Source of the DNA: Pseudomonas sp.
Lineage (GTDB): Bacteria; Pseudomonadota; Gammaproteobacteria; Pseudomonadales; Pseudomonadaceae
NCBI RefSeq assembly: GCF_030147005.1
Contig: NZ_JASLAW010000251.1
Coordinates: 8,285 to 72,284 of the forward strand
Reading direction: 5' to 3'
Length of the DNA: 64,000 nt
Part shown: piece by piece, positions 9,418-18,172 of the stretch
Layout: the number at the start of each line of letters is the position of its first letter
How positions within the stretch are numbered: the stretch's first letter is position 1
Notes under the pieces: generated by a model
Told to the model about the DNA's origin: nothing
Seen by the model: only the letters and a program-made list of their open reading frames with translations
The model's database searches: none
Position numbers and translations under genes: made by a program

Positions 9418-9446
9418 AAGGCGCATCCTCGGATGCGCCTTTCTTC
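9418..9446 (+). terminator. Intrinsic terminator after hupB and the tRNA-like sequence
   Basis: AAGGCGCATCC/GGATGCGCCTT makes an 11-bp stem with a 2-base apical spacer, followed by TCTT. Confidence 0.85.
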
Positions 9447-9511
9447 TATCCGGATTCTACCCACGCTCCACGGTTGCCTACTTTTGATGTTCAACCGTTT
9501 CTGGGGGACGC

Positions 9512-11386
9512 ATGCTGCAAAATATCAGGGACAATTCACAAGGCTGGATTGCCAAGACCATTATCGGGATCATCGTCGCATTGATGGCGTTCACCGGTAT
9601 CGAGGCTATTTTCCAGGCTTCGGGTAATAACGCGCAGGACGTGGCCAAGGTCAACGGTGAGCAAATCACCCAGACCGAATTGAGCCAGGCCGTCGATATG
9701 CAACGGCGCCAGCTGATGCAACAACTGGGCAAGGATTTCGATGCTTCCCTGTTGGACGAGAAACTGCTGCGCGACGCGGCCCTCAAGGGCCTGATCGATC
9801 GCAAGCTGCTGCTGCAAGGCGCTGCGGACTCCAAGTTCGGCTTCTCGGAAGCGGCTTTGGACCAAGTGATCCTGCAGACGCCGGAGTTTCAGGTGGATGG
9901 CAAGTTCAACGCCGAACGCTTTGACCAGGTGATCCGTCAACTGGGCTATAGCCGCATGCAATTCCGTCAGATGATGACCCAGGAAATGCTGATCGGCCAG
10001 GTTCGCGCAGGCATCGCCGGCAGTGGTTTTGTGACCGATGCCGAGGTGCTGGCATTCGCCCGTCTGGAAAAACAGACACGCGATTTCGCTACCGTCAACA
10101 TCAAGGCTGACCCGGCTGCGGTGAAACTCACCGACGACGAAGTCAAGGCCTACTACGACCAGCATGCCAAAGAGTTCATGACGCCGGATCAGGTCGTCAT
10201 CGATTACCTGGAGCTGAAGAAGTCGTCCTTCTTCGACCAGGTCACCGTCAAGGACGATGAGCTGCAGGCTGCCTACGAGAAAGAAACCGCCAACCTCGCT
10301 GAACAGCGTCGTGCCGCGCATATTCTGATCGAGGTCAACGACAAGGTCACCGAGGCGCAAGCCAAGGCCAAGATCGAAGACATCCAGGCGCGCCTGGCCA
10401 AGGGCGAAAAGTTTGACGCGCTGGCCAAGGAATTCTCCCAGGATCCGGGTTCGGCCAACAATGGTGGCGATCTCGGCTTTGCCGGCCCAGGCGTCTACGA
10501 CCCGGACTTCGAGACGGCTCTGTACGGCTTGAAGCAAGACCAGGTGTCAGTGCCGGTGCGCACGGCCTTCGGTTGGCACTTGATCAAACTGTTGGGCGTT
10601 GAAGCACCAGAAGTGCCATCGTTCGCCAGCCTGAAAGACAAGTTGACCCGCGAGCTCAAGGCCCAGCAGGTTGAACAGCGGTTTGTCGAAGCAACCAAGC
10701 AATTGGAAGATGCGGCATTCGAAGCCTCCGACCTGGCCCAGCCGGCGTCCGATCTGAAGCTGACCGTACACACGTCCGCGCCGTTCGGCCGTGAAGGTGG
10801 CGAAGGCGTCGCGGCCAACCGTGCCGTGGTCACCGCTGCGTTCAGCCCGGAAGTGCTGGATGAGGGTGCCAACAGCACCGCCATCGAGCTGGACCCGGAA
10901 ACCATCATCGTGCTGCGTGCCAAAGAGCACCTCAAGCCTGCCCAGCTGCCGCTGGAAACGGTGTCCGCTGCGATTCGCACACAAATGGCCAAGGAGCGTG
11001 CAAGCGCTGCCGCCAAAGCCCATGCCGACGAGTTGATCGCCAGCCTGCGTGATGGCAAGGCCGCTTTGGACCAGCCGGTTGACGGCCAGGCCTGGAAGGT
11101 GACTGAAGCGGCCACCCGTGGCCAGGAAGGCATCGATCCTGCCGTGCTGCAAGCGCTGTTCCGCATGCCCAAGCCTGCGGCCAAAGACAAGCCGACCTTC
11201 ACCACCGTCACCCTGCGCGATGGCAGCCTGGTGGTCGTGCGCTTGAACGGCGTCAATGAAGCGGCTGCGCCTACGGACGAAGAAAAGGCGCAATACCGCC
11301 GCGCCCTCGCTTCGCGTATTGGCCAGCAAGACTTTGCTGCCTACCGCAAGCAGTTGGAAACCGAGGCAGACATCAAGAAGTTCTGA
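9512..11386 (+). CDS. ppiD: Periplasmic folding chaperone / peptidyl-prolyl isomerase PpiD
   Basis: The 624-residue protein starts MLQNIRDNSQGWIAKTIIG. A single membrane segment (about residues 17-35) anchors it with the bulk in the periplasm. A SurA-like N-terminal chaperone region is followed by a parvulin PPIase domain (about 265-360; AAHILIEV, FSQDPGSANNGGDLGF and FGWHLIKL are visible) and a second helical/parvulin-like part. It helps fold proteins leaving the Sec translocon. It carries its own terminator; it is the last gene of the conserved protease/chaperone block. Confidence 0.97.
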   Translation: MLQNIRDNSQGWIAKTIIGIIVALMAFTGIEAIFQASGNNAQDVAKVNGEQITQTELSQAVDMQRRQLMQQLGKDFDASLLDEKLLRDAALKGLIDRKLLLQGAADSKFGFSEAALDQVILQTPEFQVDGKFNAERFDQVIRQLGYSRMQFRQMMTQEMLIGQVRAGIAGSGFVTDAEVLAFARLEKQTRDFATVNIKADPAAVKLTDDEVKAYYDQHAKEFMTPDQVVIDYLELKKSSFFDQVTVKDDELQAAYEKETANLAEQRRAAHILIEVNDKVTEAQAKAKIEDIQARLAKGEKFDALAKEFSQDPGSANNGGDLGFAGPGVYDPDFETALYGLKQDQVSVPVRTAFGWHLIKLLGVEAPEVPSFASLKDKLTRELKAQQVEQRFVEATKQLEDAAFEASDLAQPASDLKLTVHTSAPFGREGGEGVAANRAVVTAAFSPEVLDEGANSTAIELDPETIIVLRAKEHLKPAQLPLETVSAAIRTQMAKERASAAAKAHADELIASLRDGKAALDQPVDGQAWKVTEAATRGQEGIDPAVLQALFRMPKPAAKDKPTFTTVTLRDGSLVVVRLNGVNEAAAPTDEEKAQYRRALASRIGQQDFAAYRKQLETEADIKKF

Positions 11387-11402
11387 TGTCGGCTTGACCA
11401 GA

Positions 11403-11437
11403 AAGACCCCGTCCTGAAAAGGCCGGGGTCTTTTTTT
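11403..11437 (+). terminator. Intrinsic terminator of ppiD
   Basis: AAGACCCC/GGGGTCTT stem followed by a T-run to 11437. The stretch to the next gene (11438-11654) shows no further gene. Confidence 0.92.
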
Positions 11438-11654
11438 GGCGGCTGACCAAGGCTTATCCTTCGGCATGCGCTGTGCTGCATGCAGCAACGTACCCAGGGC
11501 GATGGGTGGACGTCAGGGAATCGCCATCAGCAAACCTGCCATGATCGCGGACGCGTGTCTCAAAGACCTGTGACGTTTTACCGACAGGAATGCGCGCGCC
11601 AACGCCTCGTTCTGTTGCACAATACCGCCCGGACTGTTTTTCTCAGGATATTCG

Positions 11655-12482
11655 ATGTCGACATCATTTCACTTGCGAAACCTAGGGTTGGCGCTGGTGC
11701 TGGCGGGCGCTGCGGGTTGCTCGTCACCCAAGACCGCGATTTATGAACACGAAAATTTCGATGATTCCGGTACGTTTTCCCGCGATTACCCGGTCAGCGA
11801 CGTGGCCGCCTGTGAAGCGGCGCGCCGGGCCCTGCTAAGCCAGGGCTATATCATCACCAGCAGCGATCCGAAGCTGGTGGCCGGTAACAAGAGTTTCCAG
11901 CAGACCGGCGAGACTCACCTGCAGATCAGCTTCAACGTGGTGTGTGCCGCTGATGGCAAAGGCAGCAATCACTCGACGATGTTTGCCAACGCCTTGCAGG
12001 ACCGCTATGCGCTGAAGAAGGTCAACAACTCCGCAAGCCTCGGCGTGGGTGTGCTCGGCTCGGTATCGATGCCGATTGGTTCCACCGATGACTCGATGGT
12101 GAAGGTAGCGAGCGAGACCGTCTCGGCACCGAAGTTCTATGAGCGTTACTTCGCTCTGGTGGATGTATTCCTGCCCCAGGAAGTGAAGCAGGCCGAGCAT
12201 ATTCCAGAGCGCCCCAAGGCTGACCTGGGCATGCCCGAACCCAAGGCTGCTCCGGTTGCCGACAAGCGCGAGACGCCTCAAGACGCCCAGCAAGCGCCTG
12301 CCGCCGCGCAACCGCTTGCACCGCCTCCTGAGGCCGCACCGATCGCGCCAATCACGCCCAATCCAGAGCCAGAGCCGGCCCCTAGCGCGACCCCGACAAT
12401 GGAGCCCGCTCCGGCGCCGACCAATCCTGACCTGCCGGCACCGACAGAGGCGATTCCACCCCTGCCAATGCCTGCGCAGTAG
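11655..12482 (+). CDS. DUF2242-family lipoprotein
   Basis: The 275-residue protein has a lipoprotein signal peptide (MSTSFHLRNLGLALVLAGAA then G-C22), so it should be cleaved by signal peptidase II and lipidated on Cys22; the +2 residue is Ser, which favours the outer membrane. The central part (about 30-175) resembles the DUF2242 family, whose function is not known. The last 90 residues are very rich in Pro, Ala and Glu and look disordered, perhaps a spacer through the periplasm. A ribosome site AGGATATTCG precedes the ATG. It converges on the aceE-like gene with one base between the stop codons. Confidence 0.8.
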   Translation: MSTSFHLRNLGLALVLAGAAGCSSPKTAIYEHENFDDSGTFSRDYPVSDVAACEAARRALLSQGYIITSSDPKLVAGNKSFQQTGETHLQISFNVVCAADGKGSNHSTMFANALQDRYALKKVNNSASLGVGVLGSVSMPIGSTDDSMVKVASETVSAPKFYERYFALVDVFLPQEVKQAEHIPERPKADLGMPEPKAAPVADKRETPQDAQQAPAAAQPLAPPPEAAPIAPITPNPEPEPAPSATPTMEPAPAPTNPDLPAPTEAIPPLPMPAQ

Positions 12483-12483
12483 C

Positions 12484-15144
12484 TCAAACGGCTACGGGGT
12501 CAGCCTTGTCGACGTTGATCCCGTAGCGGCTGATGGCCTCGACGATTTTGTCACGGCCTATCACGCCGTCATCCGCCAACGCTTTCAAGGTAGCCAGAAC
12601 GATGAAGTGGCGGTCTACCTCGAAAAACTCGCGCAATGTCTCCCGGGTATCCGATTGCCCGAAACCATCGGTGCCCAGTGCGACGAATCGGCGGTTGTGC
12701 ACGAAAGGGCGAATCTGGTCGGCGAATAACTTCATGTAGTCCGTAGCCACCACCACCGCCCCGGTTTTCCCGGCGAGGCAGGTTTCAACGTAGCTCTGGC
12801 GCGGCTCGCTCTGCGGGTTCAGCAGGTTCCAGCGCTCGGCGGCGTGCCCGTCACGGCGCAACTCGGTCAGGCTGGTGACGCTCCAGACATCGCTGTGCAC
12901 GGCGAAATCCTTGGCGAGCAGCTCGGCTGCGGCAATCACTTCGCGCAAAATCGAGCCGCTACCCATCAGTTGTGCCTGCGCTTGTGGGTGGGTGCTCAGC
13001 GGATACATGCCCTTGAGGATTCCCTGTTCAACGCCTTCGGGCATTGCCGGGTGCGGGTAGTTTTCGTTGAGCAGGGTGATGTAGTAGTAAATGTCCTCCT
13101 GTTCGACATACATACGCCGCATGCCCTCGCGAATAATTACCGCCAGCTCGTAGGCAAATGTCGGGTCATAGGCCACGCAGCAAGGAATCACCGACGCGAG
13201 GATATGGCTGTGTCCGTCATCGTGCTGCAAGCCTTCGCCCATCAGCGTGGTGCGCCCGGCCGTGGCGCCCAGCAGGAAGCCGCGCGCGCGTGCATCACCC
13301 GCCGCCCAAGCCAGGTCGCCCACGCGCTGGAAGCCGAACATCGAATAGAAAATATAGAACGGCACGGTCATCAGGCCATGATTGCTGTAGGACGTACTCG
13401 CCGCGATCCACGAAGAAATGGCGCCGGATTCATTCAGCCCTTCCTGCATGATCTGTCCGTCTTTGCTCTCCTTGTAGTAGCTCAATTGCCCAGCGTCCTG
13501 CGGGGTATAAAGCTGACCGACAGCAGAGTGGATGCCGATCTGGCGGAACAGGCTTTCCATGCCGAAGGTGCGCGATTCATCCGGCACGATGGGTACGATC
13601 AGCTTGCTCAGGTGCGGGTCCTTGAGCAGCGTGCCGAGGATGCGCACAAAGGCCATGGTGGTCGAGATGGCGCGCTCGCCGGTGTCTTTGAGTTGGGTAG
13701 CGAACGCGCTCAGCTCGGGTATCTGCAACGGCGCGACGGCCGCTTGGCGCGACGGCACATAGCCGCCCAGGGCTTGGCGCCTGGCGGTGAAGTAGCGGGC
13801 TTCTTCGCTGTCGGCGGCAGGCTTGAGGTAAGGGATTTCGTCGAGTTGGTCATCGGCCACTTCCAGCCCGAAGCGGTCGCGGAAGGCTTTTACCGCGTCG
13901 GCCCCCATCTTTTTCAATTGATGGTTGATGTTCTGGCCTTCGCCGGCTTCGCCCATGCCAAAGCCCTTGACGGTTTTGGCCAAGATCACAGTGGGCTGGC
14001 CCTTGTGCCGTACCGCGGCGGCGTAGGCGTTGTAAACCTTGGCCGGGTCATGGCCGCCCCGTGAGAGTTTCCAAATATCGTCGTCGGACATATCTGCAAC
14101 CAACGCAAGCAACTCCGGATATTTGCCGAAGAAATGCTCGCGTACGTAGGCACCATTCTGAGATTTGTAATTTTGATAGTCGCCGTCCACGCATTCCATC
14201 ATGCGTTGGCGCAGCAGGCCGCTGTGGTCCTTTTCCAGCAGCGCATCCCAGCCACCGCCCCAGATCACCTTGATGACATTCCAGCCGGCGGCGCGGTACA
14301 AACTCTCGAACTCTTGGATCACCTTGGCATTGCCGCGCACCGGGCCGTCCAGGCGCTGCAGATTGCAGTTGACGACAAAAATCAGGTTATCGAGTTTTTC
14401 GCGGCCGGCGACGGAAATGGCCGCCAGGGATTCCGGCTGATCCATTTCGCCATCACCCAGGAACGCCCATACCTTGCGACCCTGGTGTTGCTTAAGGTCA
14501 CGAAATTCCAGGTAACGCATAAAGCGGGCCTGGTAAGCGGCAGTGATCGGCCCGAGCCCCATCGAAACCGTAGGGAATTGCCAGAAGTCCGGCATCAATC
14601 TTGGGTGAGGGTAGGAAGACAATCCCTCGCCGCCGGCCTCGCGGCGGAAGTTGTCGAGCTGGGCTTCGCTGATACGGCCCTCCAGGTAGGCGCGGCCGTA
14701 GATGCCCGGCGAGGAGTGACCTTGGATGTACACCAGATCGCCGTCGAACGTGTCGGTTCGGCCACGAAAGAAGTGGTCGAAGCCTACATCGTAAAGCACG
14801 GCGGCTGACGCATAGGTAGCGATATGCCCACCCACGCCTGAATGTTTGCCTGCCCGCAACACCATCGCCATGGCATTCCAGCGGATAAATGCATTGGTCC
14901 GTCGTTCGATGTCCAGATTGCCGGGGTAGGGCACCTGACGTTCGACTGCAATGGTGTTGACGTAAGGGGTGGTCACCCGTCCGTAAAAATCGCCGTGGCG
15001 CGCTACATCGAAATCCAGCAGCTGGTCGATCAGGTAATGGGCGCGGGGGCGACCTTCGGCAGACAGCACCGATTCGATGGAGTCCAGCCACTCACGGGTT
15101 TCCTGTGGATCGTGGTCCAGGGATGCTGCGTTGTTCGGGTGCAT
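12484..15144 (-). CDS. aceE: Pyruvate dehydrogenase E1-type subunit (homodimeric AceE family), MarR-linked paralogue
   Basis: The 886-residue protein starts MHPNNAASLDHDPQETREWL, with GGAG eight bases upstream; the open frame runs about 200 codons further but crosses the promoter and regulator. It is a full-length AceE-type thiamine-diphosphate enzyme: the TPP/Mg motif is LGDGEMDQPE with downstream VVNCNLQRLDGPVRGN, and the pyrimidine-domain segment DDGHSHILASVIPCC is intact. Such E1 subunits decarboxylate 2-oxo acids and acylate an E2 lipoyl domain. No E2 (aceF) is adjacent, so this is probably a second copy; an alternative is a 2-oxobutyrate-specific E1 like MdeB of methionine breakdown. 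A GTTGCAATTGCAAC palindrome lies beside its likely -10. Confidence 0.85.
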   Translation of the reverse strand: MHPNNAASLDHDPQETREWLDSIESVLSAEGRPRAHYLIDQLLDFDVARHGDFYGRVTTPYVNTIAVERQVPYPGNLDIERRTNAFIRWNAMAMVLRAGKHSGVGGHIATYASAAVLYDVGFDHFFRGRTDTFDGDLVYIQGHSSPGIYGRAYLEGRISEAQLDNFRREAGGEGLSSYPHPRLMPDFWQFPTVSMGLGPITAAYQARFMRYLEFRDLKQHQGRKVWAFLGDGEMDQPESLAAISVAGREKLDNLIFVVNCNLQRLDGPVRGNAKVIQEFESLYRAAGWNVIKVIWGGGWDALLEKDHSGLLRQRMMECVDGDYQNYKSQNGAYVREHFFGKYPELLALVADMSDDDIWKLSRGGHDPAKVYNAYAAAVRHKGQPTVILAKTVKGFGMGEAGEGQNINHQLKKMGADAVKAFRDRFGLEVADDQLDEIPYLKPAADSEEARYFTARRQALGGYVPSRQAAVAPLQIPELSAFATQLKDTGERAISTTMAFVRILGTLLKDPHLSKLIVPIVPDESRTFGMESLFRQIGIHSAVGQLYTPQDAGQLSYYKESKDGQIMQEGLNESGAISSWIAASTSYSNHGLMTVPFYIFYSMFGFQRVGDLAWAAGDARARGFLLGATAGRTTLMGEGLQHDDGHSHILASVIPCCVAYDPTFAYELAVIIREGMRRMYVEQEDIYYYITLLNENYPHPAMPEGVEQGILKGMYPLSTHPQAQAQLMGSGSILREVIAAAELLAKDFAVHSDVWSVTSLTELRRDGHAAERWNLLNPQSEPRQSYVETCLAGKTGAVVVATDYMKLFADQIRPFVHNRRFVALGTDGFGQSDTRETLREFFEVDRHFIVLATLKALADDGVIGRDKIVEAISRYGINVDKADPVAV

Positions 15145-15205
15145 ATGAGGCTCCAGGGTAGGCGGATTCCAGGCGGCTGACTCCTTGTGGGAGTGGCGCG
15201 ATATA

Positions 15206-15219
15206 GTTGCAATTGCAAC
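15206..15219. promoter_or_regulatory. Palindromic operator between the E1 gene and marR
   Basis: GTTGCAATTGCAAC is a perfect 14-bp palindrome next to TATATC (a likely -10 of the E1 gene on the minus strand). A further half-site TTGCAAC lies at 15254-15260 just before marR. A near-identical palindrome precedes the E1-like gene ending at 15793, so the MarR protein is the obvious ligand. Confidence 0.75.
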
Positions 15220-15288
15220 GACATGCCGGAATTTAGCCCGGGATGAGCTACTATTGCAACCTTCTTGAAATTCCCCGGATGGTGTTGC

Positions 15289-15759
15289 ATGTCGTCGAAA
15301 GAGCCTGATGTATGGTTCCGTTTTGTCAGGGCCCACAGGACTGTCATCCGTGAGATCGAGCGGCGGTTGGCCGAGGCGCAACTGCCGCCGTATGCGTGGT
15401 ACGACGCGTTGTGGGGGTTGGAAAGCGGTGCGGAAGGCACGCGCCGTATGCATGAACTGGCCGATGTATTGGCCATTGAACGCTACAACCTCACGCGCCT
15501 GGTCGACCGTCTCGAAAAGGACGGCCTGGTGGTGCGCTCGCGTTCCGACGGCGATGGCCGTGCGGCGTTCGCGTCGATCACCGAGGCGGGCCGTACCCTG
15601 CGTAAGAAAATGTGGAAAATCTACGAAAGCACTGTGGATGAGCTGTTTTTGTCGCAGATTGAGCCTGAGCATCGCCACGCCTTCGCCGATGCGCTGGAGC
15701 GCACGGCGGGGTTGGCGTTGGACGCCGGCGTGCAAACCCGCGGCCGGCGCAAAACTTAA
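15289..15759 (+). CDS. MarR-family transcriptional regulator
   Basis: The 156-residue protein has the winged-helix core MHELADVLAIERYNLTRLVD (recognition helix) followed by the wing GLVVRSRSDGDGRAAFASIT (about residues 50-100). The ATG at 15289 is chosen over an in-frame TTG eight codons upstream because GGATGG sits at suitable distance. It is divergent from the E1 gene and convergent with the short E1-like gene; both have TTGCAATTGCAA-type palindromes, so it probably represses both and itself. The ligand is unknown; a 2-oxo acid or phenolic acid is a guess. It lies directly between its two putative targets. Confidence 0.85.
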   Translation: MSSKEPDVWFRFVRAHRTVIREIERRLAEAQLPPYAWYDALWGLESGAEGTRRMHELADVLAIERYNLTRLVDRLEKDGLVVRSRSDGDGRAAFASITEAGRTLRKKMWKIYESTVDELFLSQIEPEHRHAFADALERTAGLALDAGVQTRGRRKT

Positions 15760-15792
15760 TGGGATGACGTGAGGGCGGGGCCGCATTTCCGG

Positions 15793-16800
15793 TCATTTCA
15801 GGTAGTACCGTTGCAGGGCGATCTCCACGCTTTGTGTGTCCAACTGGCCTTCATCGGCCAATGCTTTTAACGCCAGCACCGCAATCCAATAACGGTTCGG
15901 TGCTGCTGCCTGCACCGAGCCTGCGCCCAACGCCACGAAGCGCGTGTGCACATGTGCCGCCAATTGATCGACAACCGCCTGTGGGTAGCCGGTGACGGCA
16001 ATCACGGGTGTTCGGCTCCCCGCCAGGCAGTCGCGCAAATGGCAGCTACGCCTGGGCGCGCGCGGATGCAGGCGGTTCCAGCGCTCAGCGGCCGCCGCCT
16101 CGCGGGCCAGGCGGGTATAACTGGGACAGCTCCATACGTGGGCCGTGATGCCCCATTCATGTTCCAGTAGCTGTGCGGCATGGATGACCTCCTGCAATGC
16201 CTTGCCGGCACCGAGCAATCGCACAGCGTCTGCGTTGTCAGGTCGCCGGACGGGATACATGCCCTTGATCGTGCCTTCAGGATCCAGCGTCTGTGGTGCG
16301 ATTGCGCTTTGCTGATCATGCAGCGCCAGGTAATAAAAGCCCGGCTGGCCCTCGACATATAACGTGCGCAAACCCGCCAGCACGATCGCCCGCGCTTCTT
16401 CGCCCGAGGCCGGATCGTATGGCGTGCAGCGCGGATTGGTCGACAGCCACAAGGGCAGCGACGGGTGTGCGCCCTTCGGCCAGGGGGACGGCTGGGCTTC
16501 GCTGTCATTGCACAAAATGCCGCGCTGGGCGGTCTGGTCCGACAGTGCGCACAGCTGTGCAGACGACGTGGCACTGTGCAGGTAGAGCATCGGTTTTTCG
16601 CCGGTGTTGCGGGCAAACCAGACGGGCCAGTTACCCACGCGCCGAGTGCGGGTCTGGCCGCGAATTACCCAGGCTTGTCGGCTGAACTCCAAAATATTGG
16701 CCATGTTCATGACTGTGTACAGCGGCGAGCCGCGCGGGTATGAGCAGGTGTCAAGTGCGTCTATGCACAACTGCGCAGCGCTTTCGGTAGAGGCGGGCAT
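15793..16800 (-). CDS. Truncated E1-like protein without the TPP domain (pseudo-subunit)
   Basis: The 335-residue protein aligns with the last third of the neighbouring E1: VLAGLRTLYVEGQPGFYYLA matches the E1 segment around RMYVEQEDIYYYIT, IKGMYPVRR matches LKGMYPLST, AERWNRLHP matches AERWNLLNP, and the C-terminal ALKALADEGQL matches ALKALADDGVI. The TPP-binding domain is absent and the E1 motif HSHIL is replaced by HPSLPLW, so catalysis as an E1 is not expected. The first 70 or so residues match nothing I recognise. The reading frame is intact, a ribosome site (AGGAGCC) precedes the ATG, and it carries its own palindromic operator, all arguing against a simple pseudogene. Confidence 0.75.
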   Translation of the reverse strand: MPASTESAAQLCIDALDTCSYPRGSPLYTVMNMANILEFSRQAWVIRGQTRTRRVGNWPVWFARNTGEKPMLYLHSATSSAQLCALSDQTAQRGILCNDSEAQPSPWPKGAHPSLPLWLSTNPRCTPYDPASGEEARAIVLAGLRTLYVEGQPGFYYLALHDQQSAIAPQTLDPEGTIKGMYPVRRPDNADAVRLLGAGKALQEVIHAAQLLEHEWGITAHVWSCPSYTRLAREAAAAERWNRLHPRAPRRSCHLRDCLAGSRTPVIAVTGYPQAVVDQLAAHVHTRFVALGAGSVQAAAPNRYWIAVLALKALADEGQLDTQSVEIALQRYYLK

Positions 16801-16853
16801 TGGACAAGGCTCCTGGAAACAGAGGTGTCTACCCTAATGGAATCTGTCATGTG

Positions 16854-16877
16854 ATTGCAATTGCAATGATTGCAATC
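16854..16877. promoter_or_regulatory. Tandem palindromic operators of the E1-like gene
   Basis: ATTGCAATTGCAAT (16854-16867) is followed directly by GATTGCAATC (16868-16877). On the minus strand TTGCAA could serve as -35 with TAGGGT 18 bp further as -10, so a bound regulator would block the promoter. The core is the same as at 15206-15219. Confidence 0.75.
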
Positions 16878-17039
16878 GCACCTCGACAGTCGTCTGCTAA
16901 ATCTTCCCGTCGCTGCCGCGTTTGATCTTTAGATGCAAGAACGTCACGGCGCAGACATTTTTTCGTCATGACGGCACTTTAGGCTGGCCGTGCAGGTCAT
17001 TAATTGCGCAGCCGCTTTTAACTCAACAAGGAGTCCCCC

Positions 17040-17126
17040 ATGGACGATTACCAGGAAGAACTGCTGGAGTACCAGGCATTCGAACACGACCCGCTGGATC
17101 CGGTCGACGATGCCACCGAGCTTTAA
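17040..17126 (+). CDS. Possible 28-residue acidic small protein
   Basis: ATG at 17040 is preceded by a strong AAGGAG ribosome site with 6-base spacing, and opens a 28-codon frame: MDDYQEELLEYQAFEHDPLD and then PVDDATEL. The peptide is very acidic, with no signal or membrane segment. It ends 7 bp from the stop of the convergent AraC gene. The good ribosome site is the main argument that it is translated; I do not recognise the family and no promoter is certain. Confidence 0.45.
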   Translation: MDDYQEELLEYQAFEHDPLDPVDDATEL

Positions 17127-17133
17127 CCCGGCT

Positions 17134-18168
17134 TCAGGCGGAATGCCGCTGACTGCGGCGAAATTCCCCTGGGGTCTGGTTGTTCCAGCGTCTGAAGGCC
17201 CGCTGAAAGGCTTGGGCTGAGGCGAAACCGAGCAAGTAGGCGATCTCGCCAAAGGCCAGTTCCGTATCGCGAATATAGGTCATGGCCAGGTCGCGGCGGG
17301 TGTCGTTGAGAATCGCACGGAACTGCGTGCCCTCGTCGGCGAGTTTGCGGCGCAGTGTCCAGGTGGGCAGCTTCAAGCGTGCCGCCACTTCTTCCAGGTC
17401 GGGTTCCCTGCCACCATTGAGCATCGGCCCGAGTAGACGGGTAATGCGCTCGCGCAGGCTGCGGGTGCGCGTCAGTTGCTCCAGTTCCCTTTCACACAAT
17501 TGCAGCAATAACTGCCAGGTACTCGGGCAGTGCTCCGGGTTGCGCAGCGCCAGCGTGGGTTGGTTCAGGCGCAGTTGATTGATGTCGGCACCGAACTGCA
17601 CCGGACTGTCCCCCAGCACGCCATACGACTGGCTGTATTCGGGTGCTTCGAATTCGATTTCGATGCGTTGGGCCTGCACCCTTTGTTGCGCCAGGCTCGA
17701 CAGTTGATGCAGCCAGCCGGCAATGATCGAGTCCACCACAAAGCGGTTGTAGGCATTGTAGGGGCTGATGGAATAGAACCTCAGCCAGGCGCCTTCGGCG
17801 TCTTCATGAAAACTCGATTGCCCACGGTAGTTGGAGCCATACAGCGGTTCGAAACGCGTCAGCGTGCGCGCGGCTTCGCGTACATTCGGCGCCTGGGCGG
17901 CGGTGACACCGGCGAGCCCGGCCTGACTCAAACGGCTGAGCTGACCCATGCGCAGGCCCAGGCCCGGGTCGCCGGTCAGTTGGATGGCCGCATGGCCCAG
18001 GCGCATATAGCGCGGGATCGACAGGCGCGCACCCGCTTCGGCCAAGCGTGCAGGGTCCAGGCCGTATTGCAGCAACAGTGGTTGCGGGTCCAAACCGTGG
18101 CTGCGGATGGCATCGGCCAGGGTGTGCACGAAGCCCACCGACAAATCCCCCAGGCGCACCGGCTTCAC
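17134..18168 (-). CDS. AraC-family transcriptional regulator
   Basis: The 344-residue protein starts at a GTG 4 bp after the stop of the upstream nitrilase-like gene, so the two form an operon. The N-terminal half (about 15-220) is the ligand-binding domain of the OruR/ArgR-like group of AraC proteins; the C-terminal double helix-turn-helix (about 245-340) includes LEEVAARLKLPTWTLRRKLA and IAYLLGFASAQAFQRAFRRW followed by TPGEFR, the usual AraC signature. Its place next to fadH suggests control of unsaturated fatty-acid breakdown genes, which is inference from position; the same neighbourhood occurs in other pseudomonads as far as I recall. Confidence 0.9.
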   Translation of the reverse strand: MKPVRLGDLSVGFVHTLADAIRSHGLDPQPLLLQYGLDPARLAEAGARLSIPRYMRLGHAAIQLTGDPGLGLRMGQLSRLSQAGLAGVTAAQAPNVREAARTLTRFEPLYGSNYRGQSSFHEDAEGAWLRFYSISPYNAYNRFVVDSIIAGWLHQLSSLAQQRVQAQRIEIEFEAPEYSQSYGVLGDSPVQFGADINQLRLNQPTLALRNPEHCPSTWQLLLQLCERELEQLTRTRSLRERITRLLGPMLNGGREPDLEEVAARLKLPTWTLRRKLADEGTQFRAILNDTRRDLAMTYIRDTELAFGEIAYLLGFASAQAFQRAFRRWNNQTPGEFRRSQRHSA

Positions 18169-18172
18169 GTGG

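Noticed and set aside
15145..15786. Upstream extension of the E1 gene to 1100 residues
   Set aside because: The extra 214 codons would cross the divergent marR gene and the operators, and the ATG at 15144 has a ribosome site and gives the AceE family length.
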